DNA from: an uncultured cyanobacterium
Lineage (GTDB): Bacteria > Cyanobacteriota > Cyanobacteriia > Cyanobacteriales > Nostocaceae
Reading direction: 5' to 3'
Assembly: GCA_903903925.1 (NCBI GenBank)
Contig: CAIVAU010000128.1
Coordinates: 48,971 to 112,970, forward strand
Length of the DNA stretch: 64,000 bases
Shown here: piece by piece, positions 1 through 7,545 of the stretch
Layout of the letters: each line of letters begins with the position of its first letter
How positions within the stretch are numbered: the stretch's first letter is position 1
Notes under the pieces: model-generated
The model's input: the letters and a program-made list of their open reading frames with translations, nothing else
Told to the model about the DNA's origin: nothing
The model's database searches: none
Program-made: the position numbers and the translations under genes

Positions 1-2
1 CT

Positions 3-677
3 GACTTGCATGGATTGTTGTTAGAAGCCTGCAAAATATTGGATTTGGAACCACCATCATTGTATGTTAGGCAGCATCCGGCTCCTAATGCCTACACTTT
101 TGCTATGCGAGGTAAGCAGCCTTTTATTGTGGTGCACACTTCTCTGATTGACCTGCTCACACTAGAGGAAATTCAGGCGGTGATTGCCCATGAGTTGGGA
201 CACCTCAAGTGTGACCATAGCGTTTACTTGACCCCAGTTAATTTATTGATTTTAGCAGCAGCTACTGTTCCCAATGTCGGTGCATTTCTTGCCCAAGCAC
301 TACAGGCACAACTTTTAGAATGGGTACGGTGTGCTGAATTTACGTGCGATCGCGCCGCGTTGTTGGCAACCCAAAAACCCAGAGTCGTGATGTCAGTGTT
401 GATGAAACTGGCAGGCGGCTCACCTACTTTATCCCCGCAACTTAACTTAGATGCCTTTATTGCTCAAGCTCGTGCTTACGATGATATTAGCAAGACAGAA
501 CTGGGTGAAATGGTCAAGGCAGCACAAACAGCCCAATTGACTCATCCAGTACCAGTTCTACGAGCACGGGAAATTGATCGATGGGCAAGTAGTAAAGAAT
601 ATCAAAACTTGTTGCAAAATCAAAAAATAGAGTATAATGATGGAGTTGCACCCAAGGGCGGGTGGCGAAACTGGTAG
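3..677 (+). CDS. M48-family zinc metallopeptidase, 5' truncated by window edge (left-arm copy)
   Basis: This is the C-terminal 224 residues of the protein encoded intact at 14354-15229. The reading frame is open to the window edge, so no start is visible. The HELGH zinc motif and the downstream Glu ligand are both kept. The last codons run into the tRNA-Leu gene, and the stop at 675-677 lies in its D-arm region. The truncation is probably only a consequence of where the inverted duplication meets the window edge, not a biological deletion. Confidence 0.85.
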   Translation, partial: DLHGLLLEACKILDLEPPSLYVRQHPAPNAYTFAMRGKQPFIVVHTSLIDLLTLEEIQAVIAHELGHLKCDHSVYLTPVNLLILAAATVPNVGAFLAQALQAQLLEWVRCAEFTCDRAALLATQKPRVVMSVLMKLAGGSPTLSPQLNLDAFIAQARAYDDISKTELGEMVKAAQTAQLTHPVPVLRAREIDRWASSKEYQNLLQNQKIEYNDGVAPKGGWRNW

Positions 678-739
678 ACGCACCACACTCAAAATGTGGC
701 GACCTTGCGGTCATAGGAGTTCGATTCTCCTCCTGCCCA
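656..739 (+). tRNA. tRNA-Leu(CAA)
   Basis: The acceptor stem GGGCGGG at 656-662 pairs with CCTGCCC at 732-738 (one G-U), and the discriminator is A739. The D-arm has the TGGCGAAACTGGTAGACGCA pattern. The anticodon stem CCACA/TGTGG holds the loop CTCAAAA, giving anticodon CAA. A long variable arm (class II) follows, then the T-arm AGGAG TTCGATT CTCCT. CCA is not encoded. The 5' end overlaps the 3' end of the M48 peptidase gene. Confidence 0.93.
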
Positions 740-775
740 TAATCAATTTTTGAACACTAAGGGAGAAAAACAGTT

Positions 776-982
776 ATGCAATTAAAAAGGTGGGAATCGC
801 CCCGCAGAGAGGGTAGGAACGATAAAGGCAGAGGAGGAGCAGCAAGGAAACGACAACTTAAGAAACAGCAGCAGATGCTCCGGAAACGACTTAAGGAAGA
901 TAACACAGCAGATAAAAAGAAAAACAAAGAACAGGGGGAAGAAAATTTAATCTTCCCCCTGTTTTTTTGCTCTGCTCTGTAG
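776..982 (+). CDS. Hypothetical small basic protein
   Basis: A 68-residue ORF starts at ATG 776, 12 bases after a GGGAGA Shine-Dalgarno-like sequence and 37 bases after tRNA-Leu. The product is very rich in Lys, Arg, Gln and Glu (for example KRQLKKQQQMLRKRLKED), suggesting a charged helix or a nucleic-acid-binding tail. I recognise no family. The odd point is that the stop codon lies after a strong Rho-independent terminator at 931-968, so the last dozen codons would be read through the hairpin. Either it is a leader-like ORF or it is not translated to the end. Confidence 0.35.
   Translation: MQLKRWESPRREGRNDKGRGGAARKRQLKKQQQMLRKRLKEDNTADKKKNKEQGEENLIFPLFFCSAL
931..968 (+). terminator. Rho-independent terminator
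   Basis: ACAGGGGGAAGA pairs with TCTTCCCCCTGT around an AT-rich loop and is followed by a run of seven T. It terminates transcription from the tRNA-Leu and small-ORF direction. Confidence 0.85.
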
Positions 983-1324
983 TCAACTATGCAGATAAAT
1001 GAGTGTTGAATTATTGCAAATATTTGTGTAAAAAAGATAAAAAGACTTCATAAAGTATATGAAGTAAATATAAAGTTTGTAAAAAGGGGCTATCGGCAGG
1101 TATGAATTTAGAGTAAATTAATATACATACTAAAAATGTACAAATTATTGCCAGGGAATCTAGTTTAAAGATTACTAAAAAAGGTATTGCATCTCCGTGT
1201 GTAAATATTGATGCTAGTATGCCAGCTTTAAAAAAGTCATAGGTGAGATCAGAACCTGAGGGTTTTAATGTTGGTAAGTATCAGGTTGGTGTGTTTATGT
1301 TCAATAAGACACAAGGAGTGGCCT
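983..1324. other. AT-rich gene-free region upstream of the glycosyltransferase
   Basis: There is no convincing ORF here. The stretch is AT-rich with a short inverted repeat (ACTTCAT / ATGAAGT near 1045-1065), and it probably carries the promoter and a long 5' leader of the gene at 1325. I could not assign a specific promoter. Confidence 0.4.
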
Positions 1325-2122
1325 ATGGTAGGAAAAGTGATTCTTCCTACTCGAAAAGTGCTTGATTTTCCTATCACTGCATTACGATTTCACGATCAGA
1401 TACAAACAATACTGAAGTGGGCGATCGCCCGCGAGAGCAAAACTGTATGTGTAGCAAACGTACATATGCTGATGGAAGCTTATTGGAATGCAGAGTTTGG
1501 CAGGGTATTGAAAAGTGCAGACCTTGTCACTCCTGATGGTATGCCCTTAGTTTGGATGATGCGGCTTCTGGGAGCACGTTACCAAGACCGGGTAGCAGGG
1601 ATGGATATTTTGTTAGCGTTGTGTCAGTTAGCCCAAACACAGAACATAAGTGTTTGTTTTGTAGGTTCTCAGAACGAAATTTTCGGTCTCATGAGAAAAC
1701 GGTTAGAGGTGGAATTTCCACAGCTAAAAATAGCTGCGATGGAACCCTTGCCATTTCGTCCTTTGATTCACGATGAAGATGAAGCTTTAATTAAAAAAAT
1801 TAATGCTAGTGGTGCGGGTTTGGTGTTGGTATCTCTGGGGTGTCCCAAGCAAGAGAATTGGATGGCGCAGCATCAAGATAAAATTCAGGGAGTCATGATT
1901 GGCTTGGGCGGAGTTTTTCCAGTCTACGCTGGAATTCAAAAAAGAGCACCCCGCATGGTGCGAGACTTAGGGCTTGAATGGCTTTACCGCATCGTTCAAG
2001 AACCGCGCAGACTTTGGCGTCGTTATGTTAAGACAATACCACCATTTATCTGGCTGGCTATCAAACAACTACTAACATCAAATCGTTTGGGAGAAACCTT
2101 TATTGACGTGACTGGAGATTGA
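1325..2122 (+). CDS. WecG/TagA/CpsF-family glycosyltransferase (GT26)
   Basis: Enzymes of this family transfer a UDP-activated sugar, typically N-acetylmannosamine(-uronate), to a membrane polyprenyl-linked sugar during surface polysaccharide synthesis. The 265-residue product shows NVHML (45-49), TPDGMPLVW around 69-77 with the family's catalytic Asp, LGCPKQE (171-177), and the C-terminal RAPR...GLEWL...EPRRLWRRY block (207-234) that targets the protein to membrane. I chose ATG 1325 because AAGGAG lies 7-8 bases upstream; the frame could extend to ATG 1268, but that start lacks support. The donor and acceptor cannot be told from sequence. It appears again at 12909-13706. Confidence 0.88.
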   Translation: MVGKVILPTRKVLDFPITALRFHDQIQTILKWAIARESKTVCVANVHMLMEAYWNAEFGRVLKSADLVTPDGMPLVWMMRLLGARYQDRVAGMDILLALCQLAQTQNISVCFVGSQNEIFGLMRKRLEVEFPQLKIAAMEPLPFRPLIHDEDEALIKKINASGAGLVLVSLGCPKQENWMAQHQDKIQGVMIGLGGVFPVYAGIQKRAPRMVRDLGLEWLYRIVQEPRRLWRRYVKTIPPFIWLAIKQLLTSNRLGETFIDVTGD

Positions 2123-2146
2123 AAAATAGGCATTCGGCAAATGATG

Positions 2147-2172
2147 TAGGGGCGCAAGGCATTGCGCCCCTA
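2147..2172. repeat. GTAGGGGCG...CGCCCCTAC palindromic repeat, copy 1
   Basis: TAGGGGCGCAA / TTGCGCCCCTA forms a near-perfect hairpin between the glycosyltransferase and hemN. Other copies sit at 3861, 17105, 20033, 25944 and 50672, and their stems differ by paired changes. Confidence 0.75.
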
Positions 2173-2416
2173 GCAGTAGCAGAGAAAAATAAAAAAATGA
2201 GCAAGGTGTACAAAACGTCATAAAATATGAAGCATGACGCAAAAACTTGTTGAAAAGGCTCTATTGCTGGAGAAAATCCAAAGCATAGAAGAAGATCTAT
2301 TGCAGCCCATTTCCTTCTGTACAACCAAATACTCATCTGATCACGAATAACTGTTTCCTTTCCTATCTCCTGCTATATACTCATTAGCCCTCATTTATGC
2401 ACGAAGAAAAAACTCC

Positions 2417-3799
2417 ATGGTTTTTCAACTTCCTGGTGTCAAATTTGATCTGGATACAATCAAAAAGTATGATACTCCTACACCTAGATATACGAGTTAC
2501 CCACCCGCAACTCAGTTAAGTGCAGCATTTACTGAAGGGGATTTTCAAGCTGCGATCGCGACTTCAAATCAAAGGAAATCTCCCCTTTCTTTGTATTTTC
2601 ATATACCATTCTGCCAAAGTGCTTGCTACTTTTGCGGCTGTAATGTGGTAATTTCAAACAACAAGAATATTGCCCAGCCATACCTGGATTATTTGGTTCG
2701 CGACATTAAAAACACAGCATCCAAGATTTCTCCCGATAGAATAGTAGACCAGATCCACTGGGGAGGCGGAACCCCAAACTACTTGAGCCTTGAACAAGTG
2801 GAATTATTGTGGGAAAGTATCAACCGCCACTTCACAATCAATCCTAAAGCAGAAATTTCGATAGAGATTAACCCCCGTTCTATCGATAAAAACTACATCT
2901 TTGCTCTTAGAGAGATTGGGTTTAACCGGATTAGTTTTGGCATCCAGGATTTTAATCGTCAAGTTCAAGTAGCTGTGAATCGCGTTCAGCCAGATGAAAT
3001 GCTGTTTGATGTTATGACCTGGATCAAAAAAGCTAAGTTTGAAAGTGTGAATGTAGACTTAATTTATGGTCTACCACATCAGACTCTCCAGACTTTTCGG
3101 GAGACCATAAAAAAAACCATCGACTTAGACCCTGACCGGATCGCTGTTTTTAACTTTGCCTATGTACCGTGGATAAAGCCTGTGCAGAAAAACATTTCCC
3201 AAGATGCGCTACCCACACCGCAGGAGAAGTTAGAAATTCTGAAAATGACTATTGAGGAACTCACGAGTAGCCAGTATCTATTCATTGGCATGGATCATTT
3301 TGCTAAACCTGATGATGAACTGGCGATCGCCCAACGTAATTCCACTCTCAAGCGCAACTTCCAGGGCTACACCACCAAAGCCCAAACAGAACTTTTTGGT
3401 TTTGGCGTAACATCAATTAGTATGCTAGAAGATACTTACACCCAAAACCATAAGGAATTAAGAGATTATTATCGAGCAATAGACGCTGGTATTTTACCAA
3501 CTAGTAAAGGCATTAAACTGAGTTGGGATGACATGATTAGACGAGATGTTGTTATGGGCATTATGTCACATCTCAATCTGCATAAGCAAGATATAGAACA
3601 AAAGTATCACATCAGTTTCGACGACTATTTCTTTCGTGAACTAGAGGAATTGAAGTTTCTTGAAAAAGATGGATTAGTCAAGTTATCATCAAACCACATC
3701 AGCATTACAGAAATTGGTAGGTTACTCGTTAGAAATATTGCTGTCATCTTTGATATGTATGCGACAACGCAAGAGCAAAGATTTTCTCGGGCAATTTAA
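2417..3799 (+). CDS. hemN: Oxygen-independent coproporphyrinogen III oxidase (radical SAM)
   Basis: HemN decarboxylates coproporphyrinogen III to protoporphyrinogen IX without oxygen, in haem and chlorophyll synthesis. The 460-residue protein starts with the HemN signature (PRYTSYPP, 23-30) and has the radical-SAM cysteines C66, C70, C73 and C75 (CxxxCxxCxC, the true-HemN pattern), GGGTP at 116-120, and the NRISFGIQDF block. Length matches the family. It is convergent with the MBL-fold gene at 3921-4520, with a small repeat element between. In an oxygenic phototroph it would act in dark, microoxic or heterocyst conditions. An aerobic HemF is not in this window. Confidence 0.93.
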   Translation: MVFQLPGVKFDLDTIKKYDTPTPRYTSYPPATQLSAAFTEGDFQAAIATSNQRKSPLSLYFHIPFCQSACYFCGCNVVISNNKNIAQPYLDYLVRDIKNTASKISPDRIVDQIHWGGGTPNYLSLEQVELLWESINRHFTINPKAEISIEINPRSIDKNYIFALREIGFNRISFGIQDFNRQVQVAVNRVQPDEMLFDVMTWIKKAKFESVNVDLIYGLPHQTLQTFRETIKKTIDLDPDRIAVFNFAYVPWIKPVQKNISQDALPTPQEKLEILKMTIEELTSSQYLFIGMDHFAKPDDELAIAQRNSTLKRNFQGYTTKAQTELFGFGVTSISMLEDTYTQNHKELRDYYRAIDAGILPTSKGIKLSWDDMIRRDVVMGIMSHLNLHKQDIEQKYHISFDDYFFRELEELKFLEKDGLVKLSSNHISITEIGRLLVRNIAVIFDMYATTQEQRFSRAI

Positions 3800-3815
3800 A
3801 TTAGTTGTTAGTCAT

Positions 3816-3908
3816 TAGACATAGTCGTGAAAATTAATTATGCGTCCGTTGAAATCCTTGGTAGGGGCGTATTGCGATACGCCCCTACATCATTTCTGGA
3901 GATGTCTA
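3816..3908. mobile_element. 93-bp MITE-like element with TAGACAT ends, copy A
   Basis: The element runs from TAGACAT (3816-3822) to ATGTCTA (3902-3908), so it has 7-bp terminal inverted repeats. It contains the GTAGGGGCG hairpin at 3861-3888. A second 93-bp copy at 50627-50719 differs at only about four positions. It is flanked by TTAGTTGTTAGTCAT and its inverse, ATGACTAACAACTAA. It has no coding capacity, so it is presumably a non-autonomous element moved in trans. Confidence 0.7.
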
Positions 3909-3920
3909 TTAGTCAAATGA

Positions 3921-4520
3921 CTAACAACTAATGACTAATTCTTTCAAAACCAGATCACCATCCCTAAATACTGACCACCCATCACCCACGAGTACAGCCT
4001 CTATGCTACTCATCTGTGCTAGCCTAGAAACCGAGGTCACGGCTTGTTGGCGGTTTGAAAGTTTGGCATCAGGTAGAATCGTCAAACTTCCTGCTTTGTT
4101 TGATCGCACCAAGTCGCCTATAATCAGGGTAGTTTTTTCCAAAAGCAGTGCTAACTCACCTGGAGTTTTTGATCCATGCAATTCTATAACCTCTAAGCCT
4201 GGGATTAATTCTTCACCATCTGAGAGCCAGCGATCGCAACGAATCGGAAAACTATCTTGTTCAGCAGATGGACCTGCGATCTGGGCATTGGTAACTTGAG
4301 CAATTTCCTTAGCAGCGCGGACATGATCGGAATTGGTAATTACGATCCAAAGCGCACCACCCAAGGACTTGAGGTGGCTATGGTCATGGGCTGACAAAGG
4401 CAACGGGTCGATCAAAACATTACCTTCTGGATGAATCCAAGCAATGCTATTGAAATCTATATTGCGTTCCTTGTCAAAGGACGACCAACTGTATAAATCA
4501 TGACGGTGTAGTAATTTCAT
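3921..4520 (-). CDS. MBL-fold metallohydrolase-like protein
   Basis: This 199-residue protein looks like a small member of the metallo-beta-lactamase superfamily. The usual HxHxDH motif is reduced to ITNSDHVR (61-68), followed by a His in ELHGSKTPGE (position 115, at the place of the PGHTPG loop) and IIGDLVR (133-139, the metal-bridging Asp). The incomplete metal site suggests altered or weak metal binding, so the substrate is unknown. The start ATG at 4520 is clear. It is convergent with hemN. It appears again at 10511-11110. Confidence 0.65.
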   Translation of the reverse strand: MKLLHRHDLYSWSSFDKERNIDFNSIAWIHPEGNVLIDPLPLSAHDHSHLKSLGGALWIVITNSDHVRAAKEIAQVTNAQIAGPSAEQDSFPIRCDRWLSDGEELIPGLEVIELHGSKTPGELALLLEKTTLIIGDLVRSNKAGSLTILPDAKLSNRQQAVTSVSRLAQMSSIEAVLVGDGWSVFRDGDLVLKELVISC

Positions 4521-4740
4521 AGAACTTTGTCACTTAGGTACTACATAGTTGCTCTGTTATGTTGCAACCGTTCATATCCCCCCTACCTCTCAACGAAAAA
4601 TCAGGAGGTTCGAGGATTTTGCAGGGGGGAGTGAACAGTTACGTTATGTTTATACAAAGATTACTTTAAAAGTATTAAGCTTTAGTGATAAAAAAATTAA
4701 ATTTTCTTTTAAAAACAGAGTGATCAAAATCACAAGTTAG

Positions 4741-4867
4741 GAGTCAGGACTCAGAATTAATTGCTGGGGAATTCAAATGTAGACTGCTAAATCTTCGATT
4801 TAGCAGGGGTCTTAAACCCAATTATTCATCCACCACTCTTACAAAATTCAATTCTGACTCCTGACTC
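4741..4867. mobile_element. 127-bp MITE-like element with GAGTCAGG-type inverted ends
   Basis: The left end GAGTCAGGACTCAGAATT (4741-4758) and the right end (4850-4867) are inverted copies matching at 17 of 18 positions. Inside is a perfect 10-bp hairpin, CTGCTAAATC / GATTTAGCAG, at 4784-4806. There is no ORF. The ends are built from the same heptamer found in tandem at 22857-22887. From 4868 to 5172 I see only AT-rich upstream sequence of the GH65 gene. Confidence 0.55.
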
Positions 4868-5172
4868 CTGACTTCTTCTTTTGTGACAGTTTGTTGAAAA
4901 AAATATATTTGCTTATACAAGTTTTGTGGAAATGTTAAGTCTTCGTGTGTTTTATTATTTTATAACTATTTAACGAGAGAAAAATACTAAAATCTCTCAA
5001 AAGAGGGATGAAAATGGGAACGTACTTGTCAAACAAACGTTGATTTTGATTGTTGAGGCTGCTACCAAATCTAAATAGCATAACCAGGGAGTAAATACTG
5101 AATTTTGCTCTTAAATATTTTATTTCATCCCATCCACGCCAGCACTACCACAATATAGGTTTTATTTAAGTC

Positions 5173-7485
5173 ATGCAGGACTTATTACTTCACAATAAAC
5201 TCAATCAGCAACTACTTGACTCCACTGGTTGGAACGTTATAGAAACAGAGTTTGACCCCACTAGACTACACCATAAAGAAACCGTTTTCACCCTTGGTAA
5301 CGGTTATTTGGGAACGCGGGGCACATTTGAGGAAGGGTATCCCAACGAATCAGTAGGAACGCTGATTCATGGCATTTACGACGATGTTTCTATTGCCTAT
5401 ACTGAGCTGGCAAACTGCCCTAGTTGGCTACCCTTTGTCATCAAGGTGGGTGGGAAAAGCTTCCACCTAGACACTGGTGAGGTTCTCAACTACGAACGGC
5501 GGCTTGACCTGCGTTTAGGTATAGTTAGCCGTGATGTCCAGTGGCGTTCTCCCACAGGTCATACCTTGGAGTTTCACTTTGAGCGCTTCCTCAGTTTAGC
5601 AGATCAACATGTTTTGGCAATCCGTTGTCAGATCACATCTGTAGACTTTGAAGGTGAAGTCTCCGTAGAAGTTGGGTTTCATGCCGAACCGGATACTAGA
5701 GGCGTCAAACACTGGAAAACCCTCAAACAAGGTGGTGCAGACAATATTCTTTGGCTGCATAGCCAAACTCTCCACTCAGCCATACAACTGGGAATGGCAG
5801 CTAAGCTTGTGGTAGAGGGAGAAGATGCTGTACCTGTGCATGTACATCAATCCGACAGTCCAAAACTCCAGGCTACCTTTGTGGTTCAGCCAGGAGAAAC
5901 AGTATCTGTAGAAAAGATTGTTACCCTATTCACCTCACGGGAAACACCAACCCCAGCCGAACTAGCACTGATTCGTCTAGTGGGTATGCCTTGTTATATG
6001 ACCCTGCTAGCTGCTCACATTGCTGCATGGGAGCAAGTGTGGCAAGACAGTGATATTGTGATAGAAGGCGACCTCAAAGCTCAACTAAGCGTCCGCTACA
6101 ATCTCTTTCAATTACTTGCTGTCGCACCGCGTCATGATGATCGGGTCAGCATTCCTCCCAAAACCCTTTCTGGTTTTGACTATCGCGGACATATTTTTTG
6201 GGATACAGAAATTTTTATTCTTCCCTTTTTGACTCTAACTCAACCTGCCATAGCACGTAACTTACTTGCCTACCGCTACCACACTTTGCGTGGGGCGCGA
6301 CGGAAAGCGCAGGAAGCTGGATACTCTGGGGCTATGTATGCATGGGAAAGCGCCGCCACTGGCGATGAAGTGACTCCCCGTTGGTTACCGGATTCAAAAG
6401 GTGAGTTAGTTCGGATCTGGTGTGGTGAAATTGAAGTGCATATTAACACCGATGTCGCTTATGCTGCTTGGCACTACTGGCTTTACACAGGCGATGATGA
6501 GTGGATGCGTGATTATGGATCTGAAATTATCCTAGATACAGCTGTTTTCTGGGAAAGTCGGGTTGAGTGGAACGTACAGCGGGGCAGTTACGACATCCGT
6601 GATGTGATTGGACCAGATGAAAATCATGATCGTATAGACAATAACGCCTTCACTAATGTCATGGTGCAGTGGCACTTGCGGACTGCTTTAGCGCTGCTTA
6701 ACTGGCTTAAGCAAGCTTACCCTGACGCAGCAGCACAACTAGAAGACAAGCTCAACTTGGCGACTGAAAGGTTAGAATGCTGGAATAAGATTAAGAATCA
6801 TCTATTCTTGAATCAAGATCTAGAAACTGGCTTAATTGAGCAGTTTGAGGGCTTCTTCCAGCTAGGAGATGTCAATTTAGCTGATTACGAACCTCGTACC
6901 AAGTCGATGCAAGGTCTGCTGGGAATTGAAGCAACAAGTCAAAAGCAGATTCTCAAGCAGCCAGATGTGTTGATGCTTCTGTATTTGTTGCGTAATGTCC
7001 GGTCACAAGACTCCCAAGGGACGCATTTACGCTACGATCATCAAACCCTCGAAGCCAACTGGAACTATTACAACCCTCGCACCGACCACACCTATGGTTC
7101 CTCTCTTGGTCCGGCAATTAGCGCTATCTTAGCTTGTGACCTTAATCTACCATCAGAAGCTTATACTCACTTTATGCGAGCAGCGATGGTAGATTTAGAA
7201 GATGTGCGAGGTAACGCAAGTGATGGAGTTCACGCCGCAAGTGCTGGTGGAGTATGGCAAGCTGTCGTCTTTGGGTTTGCTGGTATCCGGATGACTCAAT
7301 TTGGTCCGATCGCCTGTCCAAATTTCCCCTCTGGCTGGACGCGCTTAAAGTTCCGGTTGCAATGGCGCAACGAGTGGTATGAGTTTGATTTAACTCACAA
7401 CCAAGCTGTAGATGAAAACAACAGTGTTGCCAAGGAGCAAATCGCTAGTAGCGATCGACTAGACTCAGTAGAAGCAACTATATGA
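5173..7485 (+). CDS. GH65 disaccharide phosphorylase (maltose/trehalose/kojibiose type)
   Basis: GH65 phosphorylases split alpha-glucosidic disaccharides with phosphate, releasing beta-glucose 1-phosphate. The 770-residue protein has the N-terminal beta-sandwich, an (alpha/alpha)6 barrel with the catalytic acid E483 in IGPDENH, and a phosphate-binding region around H687 (HAASAGGVWQA). The length is typical. The N-terminus (ETEFDPTRLHHKETVFTLGN) fits the family start. Which disaccharide is used cannot be decided by eye. Such genes are usually followed by beta-phosphoglucomutase (pgmB); here the palindrome centre comes 30 bases after the stop, so any such partner is missing from view. Confidence 0.9.
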   Translation: MQDLLLHNKLNQQLLDSTGWNVIETEFDPTRLHHKETVFTLGNGYLGTRGTFEEGYPNESVGTLIHGIYDDVSIAYTELANCPSWLPFVIKVGGKSFHLDTGEVLNYERRLDLRLGIVSRDVQWRSPTGHTLEFHFERFLSLADQHVLAIRCQITSVDFEGEVSVEVGFHAEPDTRGVKHWKTLKQGGADNILWLHSQTLHSAIQLGMAAKLVVEGEDAVPVHVHQSDSPKLQATFVVQPGETVSVEKIVTLFTSRETPTPAELALIRLVGMPCYMTLLAAHIAAWEQVWQDSDIVIEGDLKAQLSVRYNLFQLLAVAPRHDDRVSIPPKTLSGFDYRGHIFWDTEIFILPFLTLTQPAIARNLLAYRYHTLRGARRKAQEAGYSGAMYAWESAATGDEVTPRWLPDSKGELVRIWCGEIEVHINTDVAYAAWHYWLYTGDDEWMRDYGSEIILDTAVFWESRVEWNVQRGSYDIRDVIGPDENHDRIDNNAFTNVMVQWHLRTALALLNWLKQAYPDAAAQLEDKLNLATERLECWNKIKNHLFLNQDLETGLIEQFEGFFQLGDVNLADYEPRTKSMQGLLGIEATSQKQILKQPDVLMLLYLLRNVRSQDSQGTHLRYDHQTLEANWNYYNPRTDHTYGSSLGPAISAILACDLNLPSEAYTHFMRAAMVDLEDVRGNASDGVHAASAGGVWQAVVFGFAGIRMTQFGPIACPNFPSGWTRLKFRLQWRNEWYEFDLTHNQAVDENNSVAKEQIASSDRLDSVEATI

Positions 7486-7545
7486 CCGAATAATTTGTTT
7501 GTAGTTGCTAAGAGCGCTCTTAGCAACTACAAACAAATTATTCGG

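Noticed and set aside
2100..2336. 78-residue minus-strand ORF (and mirror 12695-12931)
   Set aside because: It crosses the palindromic repeat and the end of the glycosyltransferase gene; composition is not protein-like.
4549..4740. 63-residue ORF (and mirror)
   Set aside because: AT-rich intergenic DNA with no ribosome-binding site or family features; ends inside the MITE-like element.
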